The notes beneath the pieces are model-generated. The model was given only the letters and a program-made list of their open reading frames with translations, searched no databases and was not told where the DNA came from. Below are positions 25,711 through 34,255 of a DNA stretch of 64,000 nt, in pieces. Position 1 is the stretch's first letter. The number at the start of each line of letters is the position of its first letter. The translations under genes and the position numbers were made by a program. The stretch comes from Scandinavium sp036409475 (GTDB taxonomy: Bacteria > Pseudomonadota > Gammaproteobacteria > Enterobacterales > Enterobacteriaceae), in NCBI RefSeq assembly GCF_036409475.1, contig NZ_JAYRCK010000021.1, positions 1 through 64,000 on the forward strand, in the 5' to 3' direction.

Positions 25711-27021
25711 ATGAAAGACACACACACGACTGCACTGTGGGAGAATTTTCTCCGTATCGTTAAATCGGAAGTGAAGCCCGCGCTGGGCTGTACCGAGCCG
25801 GTATCACTGGCGCTGGCAGCAGCCACCGCGGCAGCACATCTGCCGGGCAAGGTACAAAAGGTGGAAGCCTGGGTATCCCCTAATCTGATGAAAAATGGCA
25901 TGGGCGTGACCATGCCAGGGTCGGGTATGACGGGCCTTCCGGTTGCAGCAGCATTGGGAGCATTATGCGGAGAGGCAAAGGCCGGGCTGGAGGTGCTGAA
26001 AAATGTCACTCCACCCAATGTTGACGCGGCCTGCCGGATGATTGCGCAGAAGCAAGTGCGGGTCAGCATTGATCACGATTGTACTGAAGTGCTTTATGCG
26101 CGGGTGCGGGTCTGGCAGGGTGAGCATCATGCCACGGTCACGATTGCTGGCGAGCATACCAATATCATCAACATCGCGCAGGATGATATCGTGGTATTTC
26201 GGGGCGATAACAGCGCGCCGCAATCCAGCACGCTTAATCTGCCAGATGTCTTCCGGCCTGTCACACTGAGCGACATTCTGCTCTTCGCAGAAAAAGCCGC
26301 ATTCAGCGATCTTGAGTTTATTCTCGATGCGGCGGAGCTCAACGACGCGCTGTCGCAGGAAGGACTCCATAATGAATGGGGGCTGCATGTTGGTGCGACG
26401 CTGGCGCGACAGAGCAGGCAAGGGATTATTGGAACTGGATTGCTGTCCGATATACTTACCCGCACGGCTGCGGCTTCAGATGCCCGAATGGGAGGCGCAC
26501 CACTCCCCGCCATGAGTAACTCGGGATCTGGCAATCAGGGCATTGCCGCCACCCTGCCGGTAGTCGTCGTGGCTGAACATGTGGTTGCCGATCAGGAGCA
26601 ACTGGCACGGGCACTGATACTTTCGCACCTGACTGCAGTCTATATTCATAGCAAACTTCCTACGCTTTCGGCACTCTGCGCAGCATCCACCGCCTCGATG
26701 GGCGCTGCGGCGGGTATGGCGTGGCTGCTGGGCGGTAATCTGAACACCATTTCAATGGCAGTCAACAGCATGATCGGCGACGTCAGCGGGATTATCTGCG
26801 ACGGTGCATCCAACAGCTGCGCCATGAAAGTCTCCACCGGGGCCGCTTCCGCATTTAAAGCGGTACTGATGGCGCTGGATGGCACAGCGGTAACGGGCCG
26901 GGAAGGGATTGTCTGCGATGAGGTTGAACATTCGCTCAACAACCTTTGTGCACTGGCGTGTCATGCCATGCAGTATTCAGACAGGCAGATTATCGCGATG
27001 ATGGTACAAAAGGCCATTTAA
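25711..27021 (+). CDS. cyuA: L-cysteine desulfidase CyuA (YhaM, UPF0597)
   Basis: A 436-residue protein, same length as E. coli CyuA/YhaM. The ATG at 25711 aligns with the E. coli start; an ATG at 25696 is an alternative. It holds the family motif KPALGCTEPVSLAL with Cys, and further conserved cysteines near IICDGASNSCAMK, candidates for the iron-sulfur cluster. The enzyme degrades L-cysteine to sulfide and 2-aminoacrylate, which becomes pyruvate and ammonia, mainly under anaerobic conditions in E. coli. The E. coli regulator CyuR is not beside it here. Location in a tRNA-linked island suggests horizontal acquisition. Confidence 0.88.
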   Translation: MKDTHTTALWENFLRIVKSEVKPALGCTEPVSLALAAATAAAHLPGKVQKVEAWVSPNLMKNGMGVTMPGSGMTGLPVAAALGALCGEAKAGLEVLKNVTPPNVDAACRMIAQKQVRVSIDHDCTEVLYARVRVWQGEHHATVTIAGEHTNIINIAQDDIVVFRGDNSAPQSSTLNLPDVFRPVTLSDILLFAEKAAFSDLEFILDAAELNDALSQEGLHNEWGLHVGATLARQSRQGIIGTGLLSDILTRTAAASDARMGGAPLPAMSNSGSGNQGIAATLPVVVVAEHVVADQEQLARALILSHLTAVYIHSKLPTLSALCAASTASMGAAAGMAWLLGGNLNTISMAVNSMIGDVSGIICDGASNSCAMKVSTGAASAFKAVLMALDGTAVTGREGIVCDEVEHSLNNLCALACHAMQYSDRQIIAMMVQKAI

Positions 27022-27035
27022 CAGGATTTCTTCTG

Positions 27036-27484
27036 TCACATGCACTCTGTGTAATGCCAGTCAGCAGCCACTTTACGAAAGGTATGCCCCCCGGCGCAGT
27101 AACTCGGATTCACGTTGCTGTTGCTGATGGTGCTGCGGGTCAGTGTCTGCGCGACCATTGCGCGGTATTCATCGCGACGTTTACGGCATCCGCCAGCGGT
27201 ACATCATCCAGAGAGCAGAAACTGACCAGCGCCCGTTTTTTATCGCCGGGACGCACATAGTTGAAACGCCAGATTTTAGCACCGTTGGGTTTGACCAGCA
27301 GATACAGTCCGTTGCCATCCTGAAGAGTGAATTCCTTTTGTGCTGGATGCGCCGCACGGACTTCAGTTGCGGTAAGGGGATGGGTGACTCGCGCTATGTT
27401 ATACGTTCCATTGCTATGTCGGGGATGTATAACAAAACGTATAACTAAAATATCTGGCTGTAAATGTACCGGACCAAACTGCAC
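27036..27484 (-). pseudogene. Remnant of a P4-type tyrosine integrase (DUF4102 N-terminal part)
   Basis: The frame ending at 27140 contains ARVTHPLTATEVRAA and FTLQDGNGLYLLVKPNGAK, the arm-binding DUF4102 domain of tRNA-targeting integrases. A frameshift near 27175 moves the continuation (RKRRDEYRAMVAQTLTR and HTFRKVAADWH) to another frame that stops at 27036. The catalytic domain is gone. At the expected start the codon is ATA instead of ATG. It lies next to tRNA-Pro in the orientation usual for such islands. The gene is non-functional. Confidence 0.8.
27398..27445. promoter_or_regulatory. Perfect 10-bp inverted repeat upstream of the integrase remnant
   Basis: GTTATACGTT (27398-27407) and AACGTATAAC (27436-27445) with 28 bp between, plus an extra GTATAAC at 27427-27433. 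It sits at the start of the integrase remnant, where arm sites or an autoregulatory operator would lie. Confidence 0.45.
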
Positions 27485-27490
27485 AGGACG

Positions 27491-27519
27491 AAAAAAAACC
27501 TGCTTTAAAAGCAGGTTTT
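27491..27519 (-). terminator. Terminator of tRNA-Pro
   Basis: AAACCTGCTTT and AAAGCAGGTTT form a tight stem on the minus strand, followed by a run of eight T. It lies 8 nt after the tRNA CCA end. Confidence 0.85.
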
Positions 27520-27526
27520 TCGAATG

Positions 27527-27603
27527 TGGTCGGCGAGAGAGGATTCGAACCTCCGACCCACTGGTCCCAAACCAGTTGCGCTACCAAGCTGCGCTACTCG
27601 CCG
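27527..27603 (-). tRNA. tRNA-Pro, anticodon UGG
   Basis: The 77-nt minus-strand gene begins CGGCGAGTAGCGCAGC and ends with encoded CCA. The acceptor stem CGGCGAG pairs with CTCGCCG. The anticodon arm ACTGG-TTTGGGA-CCAGT gives TGG at 34-36, and the T-arm GGTTCGAATCC is standard. E. coli has proK (CGG) at this position by eptB, whereas this sequence matches the proM (UGG) type as I remember it. It served as an integration site, since degenerate copies of its 3' end lie to the left. Confidence 0.95.
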
Positions 27604-27693
27604 AATGCGGAGCGCATCTTATCTGCTGCGATGCTACTCCGTCAATCCCTTTTAGCCAAAAGCCGATTCAGTCGGTGAGAAACTCGCCAGCTG

Positions 27694-29376
27694 TTATTGA
27701 ACCTTTGCCGGGACGTGACACCAATTGCTGTTTTCGTTGATGCCACCGTTCGGCGAGGTGTAGCCCAGGCAGCCCATAATGGTGTCGTACAACTCCACAT
27801 GGCGGCGCGGCACCTTCATTTCAGCCTGTTGCTTCAGGTGCTGGAATGCTTGTTCGTTGGCTGGGTTGGCCAGATATTTATCCGACATCCATACCAGCAT
27901 TGGCACACGGAACTGCTCTGGCGGCGCGAGCTTACGCGGAGTGCCGTGCAGGTGCTCTCTCTCATTGATCGACTCACCGTGGTCTGCGGCATAGAACACG
28001 ATGGCTTTTTTATCTCTCAACTGATCGAGCACTTTGCTAATAAAGGTGTCCACATACAGCACGGAGTTGTCATAAGCGTTGATCAGCTCTTGTTTACTGC
28101 ATTGACCATTAATCCCCACACACTCCGGTTTCCATTTGGCAAAATCACGGGTGTAGCGCTGATAGTAACTGTAGTGCGACCCTTTGGTGTGCAGAATAAT
28201 CAAATGCTTACCTTTAGGATGGCCTTCCAGCGAGAGAGACATCTCATTGAGCAGCAGCATGTCGTCCACGTCTTTGCCACGGTTGCGCGGCTCGGCACCA
28301 ATCTGCTCGCGGTAAGCGATGTTATCCGCCATGGTGTTGCTGTAGAACCACATCTCGCTCTGCATCGCGAACAGATCAGAGCTAAAGCCAAGCTGCTTGA
28401 GCACGGCAAAGACGTTTTGCTCTTTCAGCGTACGCTGCGGGTTCTCATCGGCGCCGCCCTGACGCACGAACATACAGCGCAACGAGAGTTTGGTCGCGGT
28501 ATCGCACGAGTAACCACGGTAAGCCACCAGGTTTTTCTCCTGAGCCAGCTTCGGTGTGGTGTCCCGGTCGTAACCCAGAATCCCCATATGATCCCAGCGC
28601 GTCGTTTCGCCGATGATGAACACCACGTAGGTGTCATCCAGCTCATGACCTGGCGCCACATAGGTAAACTTTTTGGCAGGGTTGATCAGGGATTTGTTAT
28701 CCGATGACTCGTCGACTTGCGCCCAGGCGTACAGCCCCAGCGCAGAAAGCCAGTTTGATGGCAGGTACGAGTTCGCCACCACCCCGCCATAACTCGGCAT
28801 ATCCACACCGGTGGCTTTTTCGATTTTCTTCTGTTGCTGTTCCATCACGCGAATCGGAGCCCAAACCAGAAGGCCCGCCATCAGCACGACGGCAATGTTA
28901 CGGACACGCTGCCCGCGAGTGCGAAGCTGGCGCAGCAGGGTGTAGCGGCAACGGTTGCTCCAGATGAAGAGCAGCGGCGGAAGGCTGGACAGCACGGTCC
29001 ACATCATGAAGCCCTGACCTACCACTTCTTTCGATAAATCGATATCGGTGGTCATGACCGAGGCCACAATCCCGTAGCCAATCACCACGTTCATGAAAGT
29101 CATGTAGTAGCTGGCCGCGGCGGAAATGATCACCACCAGCGAAGCCAGGACTTGCCAGACTCGGCGGCCAAAGAGTGACAACAGGCGAAGCAGGAAGAAG
29201 GTGGCGAGGAAGGAGCCAAACACCTCAATGAGGGCAAAAATTCCATTTCTGACCGTGAGATGTTCGAGATAAACCTCAACGCGGCGGACTAAAACAGCAC
29301 CGTTAAGAAACAGGCCGATATACACAGCAAGGAATAAGCAAAGTCTTTGCTGCGTCAGCGATTTTATGTAATTCAT
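27694..29376 (-). CDS. eptB: Kdo2-lipid A phosphoethanolamine 7''-transferase EptB
   Basis: A 560-residue inner-membrane enzyme with five N-terminal helices and a periplasmic alkaline-phosphatase-like domain. Start at MNYIKS (29376) aligns with E. coli; ATGs or other starts up to 29406 are less likely. The motif FIIGETTRWDHMG holds the metal-binding Glu and the catalytic Thr, and AADHGESINE and HGTPR carry other metal ligands. It adds phosphoethanolamine to the outer Kdo of LPS. In E. coli it is controlled by sigma E, MgrR and ArcZ RNAs. Confidence 0.97.
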   Translation of the reverse strand: MNYIKSLTQQRLCLFLAVYIGLFLNGAVLVRRVEVYLEHLTVRNGIFALIEVFGSFLATFFLLRLLSLFGRRVWQVLASLVVIISAAASYYMTFMNVVIGYGIVASVMTTDIDLSKEVVGQGFMMWTVLSSLPPLLFIWSNRCRYTLLRQLRTRGQRVRNIAVVLMAGLLVWAPIRVMEQQQKKIEKATGVDMPSYGGVVANSYLPSNWLSALGLYAWAQVDESSDNKSLINPAKKFTYVAPGHELDDTYVVFIIGETTRWDHMGILGYDRDTTPKLAQEKNLVAYRGYSCDTATKLSLRCMFVRQGGADENPQRTLKEQNVFAVLKQLGFSSDLFAMQSEMWFYSNTMADNIAYREQIGAEPRNRGKDVDDMLLLNEMSLSLEGHPKGKHLIILHTKGSHYSYYQRYTRDFAKWKPECVGINGQCSKQELINAYDNSVLYVDTFISKVLDQLRDKKAIVFYAADHGESINEREHLHGTPRKLAPPEQFRVPMLVWMSDKYLANPANEQAFQHLKQQAEMKVPRRHVELYDTIMGCLGYTSPNGGINENSNWCHVPAKVQ

Positions 29377-29606
29377 GCAAGCTAAACCCTGGGAAAGGGA
29401 AATCAAAAAACCGACTTGGTTGCCGGAATGACAACAAGCAGATTAAGTTATTGCGTCAGAAACGGTTATCGGAAACGTCTATAAGCGCGACAAGTAGACC
29501 ATAGCGCGGGGGAAAAGTGTCAGCAGGAAGTGTGATCCGGGCAATATTTACAAAATTAATCACCCGGATTTCATGGTTTGTTAGAGCAATAAATTACAGC
29601 TTTACG

Positions 29607-29912
29607 TTAAGCATGTGCCTGTTGCAGCACCTCACGTTGCGGCTGGCGAATCGTAGTGGACAGCGCAAGAGAGAGAATTAGCAGGGCGAAAATCACACAG
29701 AAAGTTACATAGAATCCGCCGAACAGCGAGGCAATGATGGACCCGCAAATGCTGCCAATCCCAAAACCGAGGTAAATCACGCCGTAGTTTTTCGCCAGAT
29801 TATAATGCACTGAAGAAGGAATGAATAACATTGCCAGAAAATGAAACAGCGATAAGTGAGCGGTTACTATCACCAAAAGAGGCGTGTTAATTGTAATTTT
29901 AACGTAAAACAA
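29607..29912 (-). pseudogene. yhjX: Truncated yhjX (MFS transporter) remnant
   Basis: Only about 100 codons remain. From NLAKNYGVIYLGFG to the end (ALSTTIRQPQ) the sequence matches the last two helices and tail of YhjX, the pyruvate-inducible MFS protein that lies between eptB and yhjY in E. coli. The preceding 40 codons do not align, and the other ten helices are missing. The gene is in its ancestral slot but decayed, and is very unlikely to transport. Confidence 0.8.
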
Positions 29913-29936
29913 ATGTGTTCTCTGAACGGGAGAATG

Positions 29937-30641
29937 TTAAAAACGAGCGCTCACGCCCATGATGTAAAGCGTGTTAGCGCCTTCGTTCATATTGTCCGCC
30001 TGTGACAACGAAGCATAAGCCGCAATATGTTGGCTCAGCAGCATATCGGCCCCCACGGTGACATCGGTCCAGCTTCCGTCCTGGGCTGAAGTGGGCGTGC
30101 GATTCAGGCCCGACTGTGATTTCCACTGATTCTCGCCGAACTGCTGGTTGTAGCTGATTTGCGCCCAGGGATGCACGCCCCACAACGGCTGGGCATCAAA
30201 ACGCCAGCCCAACGAACTCACGCTGGCGTGCCACATCGGGTCAGTCAGTGCGGTGGAGCCGCTGTCGCCAAATTCGTTCCACATGGACGTGGCCGAACCG
30301 TCATAATGCCAGCTTGCCACCGGCCCGGTAGAAAACATCGCGCTGAGCGGAATGTTCCAGCCCACGCTAAGCGTGCGAGTAGTCTCGATTGGCGTTTCAT
30401 CGGGGGTATTCATCGCCACACCGGGTTGAGGTTGCGACGCGCTGATACGCTCCGCGAGAATATCATCGTAACGCGGTTGGTGATCGCTATCCCAGGTATA
30501 ACGTTCCGGCGTATTACTTTGTGGGTCAGTAACGATATATTCCTGTTGCCAGGCAAATGCGGATGTCGCGAAAAACATCCCGACAAAAACAGAAACCGGG
30601 TAGACCCTACCCCGGTAGCCATTGCATCTCTTAACTATCAT
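29937..30641 (-). CDS. yhjY: YhjY-like outer-membrane autotransporter beta-domain protein
   Basis: A 234-residue protein with a signal peptide ending TSAFA before WQQEY, a polar stretch to about residue 90, and a beta-rich C-terminal part with alternating aromatic residues (WDISY-like strands) that ends in VSARF, the terminal Phe typical of outer-membrane barrels. Synteny (eptB-yhjX-yhjY-tag) and length fit E. coli YhjY (232). Function is not established; the barrel may be a lone autotransporter translocator. Confidence 0.8.
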   Translation of the reverse strand: MIVKRCNGYRGRVYPVSVFVGMFFATSAFAWQQEYIVTDPQSNTPERYTWDSDHQPRYDDILAERISASQPQPGVAMNTPDETPIETTRTLSVGWNIPLSAMFSTGPVASWHYDGSATSMWNEFGDSGSTALTDPMWHASVSSLGWRFDAQPLWGVHPWAQISYNQQFGENQWKSQSGLNRTPTSAQDGSWTDVTVGADMLLSQHIAAYASLSQADNMNEGANTLYIMGVSARF

Positions 30642-30785
30642 TATGGCGACTCCGAAAGAGCCGAATCCGGCATTGTTGTTATGATTTTTTTACGCACTGC
30701 GTATTACTAAATATTGTCATTTTATTTCTGTCGTCAAGGCAGGTTGAACATTTCTTCATCGACATCAAAAAAGTGGGAGAACAGG

Positions 30786-31370
30786 ATGGAACGTTGCGGT
30801 TGGGTCAGTCAGGACCCGCTTTATATTGCCTACCACGACAGCGAATGGGGTGTGCCACAGCGAGACAACCAGCAGCTGTTTGAGATGATCTGCCTTGAAG
30901 GCCAGCAGGCTGGACTCTCGTGGATTACGGTGCTGAGGAAACGTGAAAATTATCGTGAGGCTTTCCACCATTTTGATCCGGTAAAAGTCGCGGCGATGAC
31001 CGAAGAAGATGTGGAGAAGCTGGTGCAAAATGCCGGAATTATCCGCCATCGTGGGAAAATTCAGGCCATTATTGGCAACGCAAAAGCCTTTCTGGAAATG
31101 GAAGCTAAGGGCGAATCCTTCAATGATTTCGTCTGGTCGTTTGTCGATAACAAGCCGCAACTGAACCGTGCCGCGGCGCTGTCAGATATTCCCGTGAGCA
31201 CGCTTGCGTCTGATGCGCTCTCTAAAGCCCTAAAAAAACGCGGCTTCAAATTTGTCGGCTCGACCATTTGCTACTCCTTTATGCAGGCGTGCGGTCTGGT
31301 CAACGATCACGTCAGCACCTGTTTCTGCTACCCGGGAGGTGGAGATGATCCACAAGTGGCAAAGTCATGA
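30786..31370 (+). CDS. tag: DNA-3-methyladenine glycosylase I
   Basis: A 194-residue protein that removes 3-methyladenine from alkylated DNA. The start MERCGWVSQDPLYIAYHDSEWG is the Tag signature with zinc ligands Cys4 and His17. The other ligands lie in the C-terminal NDHVSTCFCY. The ATG at 30786 has a GGGAGAACAGG ribosome site. It overlaps yiaC by 26 bases, as in E. coli. Confidence 0.96.
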   Translation: MERCGWVSQDPLYIAYHDSEWGVPQRDNQQLFEMICLEGQQAGLSWITVLRKRENYREAFHHFDPVKVAAMTEEDVEKLVQNAGIIRHRGKIQAIIGNAKAFLEMEAKGESFNDFVWSFVDNKPQLNRAAALSDIPVSTLASDALSKALKKRGFKFVGSTICYSFMQACGLVNDHVSTCFCYPGGGDDPQVAKS

Positions 31371-31785
31371 TACCCGGCCTCTGCTGACGCTGTGGCTTGA
31401 GAGCACTATCTTCGCTCACCCTTTTATTGAAGAGCGCTACTGGTATGAAAGCGAGCCGATTGTGCGCGACGTGTACCTGCCCTCGGCGCAAACCTGGGTG
31501 TGGGAAGAAGATGACGTGGTGAAGGGCTTTATCAGCGTGATGGACCAACGTTTTGTCGGCGCGCTGTTTGTTGCGCCCGACAGCATCGGAAAAGGTATTG
31601 GCCGGGCGCTGCTCGCGTGGGTCTGCGAACGTTACCCGGATTTAAGCCTTGAGGTGTATCAGAAGAACAGCCGGGCGGTGAACTTCTACCATGCGCAGGG
31701 TTTTCGTATTGAAGACAGCGCATGGCAGGATGAAACCCGGCAGCCGACCTGGATTATGCGTTGGCAGGCGGATCGAATGCTGTAA
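31345..31785 (+). CDS. yiaC: GNAT acetyltransferase YiaC
   Basis: A 146-residue N-acetyltransferase. The GNAT core is seen as VAPDSIGKGIGRALLAW (acetyl-CoA loop) and NSRAVNFYHAQGFR. The start at 31345, inside the tag gene, has GGAGGTGGAG before it. E. coli YiaC is a protein lysine acetyltransferase. The gene ends 32 bases inside the convergent bisC. Confidence 0.93.
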   Translation: MIHKWQSHDTRPLLTLWLESTIFAHPFIEERYWYESEPIVRDVYLPSAQTWVWEEDDVVKGFISVMDQRFVGALFVAPDSIGKGIGRALLAWVCERYPDLSLEVYQKNSRAVNFYHAQGFRIEDSAWQDETRQPTWIMRWQADRML

Positions 31786-34087
31786 GCGGCAACACCGGGC
31801 CGCTGTACTTCTCCAGCCACACCAGCGCCGTATTGCCCGCGCAGCCATTCCCCAGCTTCGAGCTGGGGAGATCTTTGGTCAGCACGTTGACCGCCCCGTT
31901 TTTGCAGATGCCACCAGCCTGTCTATCCAGGTCCGGCCACGCGCCTTCGTGCAGGCAAATCACGCCAGGACGAATACCTTCCGTCACCACGGCGCCAGCC
32001 AGCACTTGTCCACGGCCGTTCCACACCCGAACCAAATCACCGTCAGCAATGCCACGTTCGGCGGCATCTTGCGGATGTAACGTCAGTGGTTCACGCCCGG
32101 CAACCGCATAACGCTCGCGTAAGGCGGTGTAATTAAGCTGGCTGTGCAAGCGATGCGCCGGATGCGCTGACAGCAACTGAAGCTGCCCCGCCCGCGCATT
32201 GCCATGCCACTCGTCCGGCTCCAGCCACGTCGCATGCCCCGGACAATCTGCATAGCCATAACTTGCGATGCGTTGGGAGAAGATTTCGATTTTGCCGCTG
32301 TCGGTTTTTAACGGATTCGCCTGCGGATCTTCACGGAAGGCGGCAAAGCGAACGAACTGGGTGTTTTGCTCGCTCTCCGGCATTTCTATAAGCTGATTGG
32401 CCTGCCAGAACTCGCTGAACGGCGGCAGCGTCACCTTCTGGCTGGCCCCGCGCTGCCCGGCGATGTCATAGAAGGTTTCCAGCCATTCGAGGTCGCTCTT
32501 CCCTTCGGTAAAGCGCTCACGGCCGCCAGCTTCCCAGCGTTCGCTCAGTTCGGCAAAAACGTCCCAGTCATCACGCGCTTCATCGCGCGGCGGCACGACA
32601 CGTTTCATCGGCACCAGATGCTGGTTGCTGTAATCACCGGTCATGGTCAAATCATTACGCTCAAACGACGTTGTCGCGGGCAGCACGATATCAGCGTGGC
32701 GTGCCGCGGCAGTCCAGAAGCATTCGGAGATAACCACCAGCTCAGGTTTTTGCCAGGCACGAATCAGACGGTTGGTGTCCTGATGATGGGTGAAATTCGC
32801 CCCGCCCGCCCACCAGACAAAACGGATGTCCGGAAAATGCCTGTCCATCCCGTTGTGCTGATAAGGTGCGCCGGGGTTTTCCAGTGCCTCAACAATTCGC
32901 GCCACCGGGATTTTATCCACCGCATCTGTGCCACCCGCCACGCTGCCCTGCATTGAGGCCAGTACGGCGGAACGACGCGTCGGGTTACCACCATTGGCAA
33001 AGTGATAAGAGAGACCGAACCCGCCGCCCGGCGTCCCGATTTGCCCGAGCATGGCGGCAAGTGTCACCAGCATCCAGTGTTTTTGCTCACCAAACTGCTG
33101 ACGCTGCATGCCCCAGCCAGACATCAACATGGTGGTATTTTCGTGGAATATTTCCGCCAGTTCACGGATTTTATCTGCATTAATGCCGCAAATTTCCGCT
33201 GCCCATTCTGCGGTTTTTGCTACCCCATCGCGTTCACCCGTCAGGTACTCTGCAAAATGCTCATAGCCTGTCGTGCATCGCGCGAGGAAATCAGTATCGT
33301 GCCAGCCGTTTTCCACCAGCGTATGGGCGATGCCGAGCATCAATGCCACATCGGTGCCCATGTGTGGCGCAATCCACTCCATCGAGTCGCCGAAGAAATC
33401 GACGGTTTCCGACCTCATCGGGTCGATACAGAAAAGCGTCTTGCCGCTTTTACGCAACTGGTCGAAATAAGGAATGCCCTGCTCATCCGAGGCATTCCAG
33501 GCAATTTTCAAAGTATTGAGCGGATTGGCGCTCCACAGCACCACCACGTCGGTGTTTTCCAGAATCAGCGGCCAACTGGTTTGCTGCTGGTACACCTCGT
33601 TGCCGCCCACGACATAAGGCATGATGGCCTGCGCCGCGCCGGTAGAATAGTCACCAAGATGCCCGGTATACCCGCCCGCGAGGCTCATGTAGCGCTGTAA
33701 CAGCGTGGCGGCTTTGTGCAGCACGCCATTGGAACGCCAGCCGTAAGAGCCAGCAAAAATCGACGAAGGCCCGTAAGTTTCGCGAATGCGCTGATGCTGA
33801 GAGTGAATCAAATTCAGCGCATCATCCCAACTTACCCGCACAAACTCATCCTGCCCGCGCACACCTTGTGGGCTGGCTGGCGAAGCCAGGAACCCCTTGC
33901 GCACCATCGGGTAACGCACACGCGTCTTGCTGTGAACCTGGTCGCGCACCACGCTTTGCAGCGAGTTTTCAAAGGTGCCCGCCAAAGCGCCACGGGAAGA
34001 AAGCACCGTGTCGCCATCGGTTTCAACCAGCATTGGCCCCCAGTGGGCCGCGGTCAGAATGGTTTTTGTTGCAGATGAATTGGCCAA
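31754..34087 (-). CDS. bisC: Biotin sulfoxide reductase BisC (molybdopterin enzyme)
   Basis: A 777-residue molybdenum enzyme that reduces biotin sulfoxide and, in E. coli, methionine sulfoxide. It has AHWGPMLVETDG at the N-terminus, the active-site serine region GDYSTGAAQA, and MGD-binding motifs such as WSANPLNTLK and the C-terminal GNGCAGNTALVWLEKY. The start is probably the TTG at 34087 with GGGAG seven bases upstream: it gives exactly the E. coli length. An ATG at 34189 would add 34 residues that match neither BisC nor a signal peptide. Cytoplasmic, no Tat signal. Confidence 0.93.
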   Translation of the reverse strand: MANSSATKTILTAAHWGPMLVETDGDTVLSSRGALAGTFENSLQSVVRDQVHSKTRVRYPMVRKGFLASPASPQGVRGQDEFVRVSWDDALNLIHSQHQRIRETYGPSSIFAGSYGWRSNGVLHKAATLLQRYMSLAGGYTGHLGDYSTGAAQAIMPYVVGGNEVYQQQTSWPLILENTDVVVLWSANPLNTLKIAWNASDEQGIPYFDQLRKSGKTLFCIDPMRSETVDFFGDSMEWIAPHMGTDVALMLGIAHTLVENGWHDTDFLARCTTGYEHFAEYLTGERDGVAKTAEWAAEICGINADKIRELAEIFHENTTMLMSGWGMQRQQFGEQKHWMLVTLAAMLGQIGTPGGGFGLSYHFANGGNPTRRSAVLASMQGSVAGGTDAVDKIPVARIVEALENPGAPYQHNGMDRHFPDIRFVWWAGGANFTHHQDTNRLIRAWQKPELVVISECFWTAAARHADIVLPATTSFERNDLTMTGDYSNQHLVPMKRVVPPRDEARDDWDVFAELSERWEAGGRERFTEGKSDLEWLETFYDIAGQRGASQKVTLPPFSEFWQANQLIEMPESEQNTQFVRFAAFREDPQANPLKTDSGKIEIFSQRIASYGYADCPGHATWLEPDEWHGNARAGQLQLLSAHPAHRLHSQLNYTALRERYAVAGREPLTLHPQDAAERGIADGDLVRVWNGRGQVLAGAVVTEGIRPGVICLHEGAWPDLDRQAGGICKNGAVNVLTKDLPSSKLGNGCAGNTALVWLEKYSGPVLPLTAFDPPANA

Positions 34088-34255
34088 AACAGGCTCCCGG
34101 TTAACTGATGCAGGTGGTGCGACGGCGGTTTTGTCACTGCCGTTCGATTTATTTACAAATTTATAAAAAGCTTTTGGAATTTTCATCACTTTCCCGCGTC
34201 ATAATCAACCGCCACGTACGCCGTGGCAAAGAATAAAAAGGATTAAGGAAAGAAG

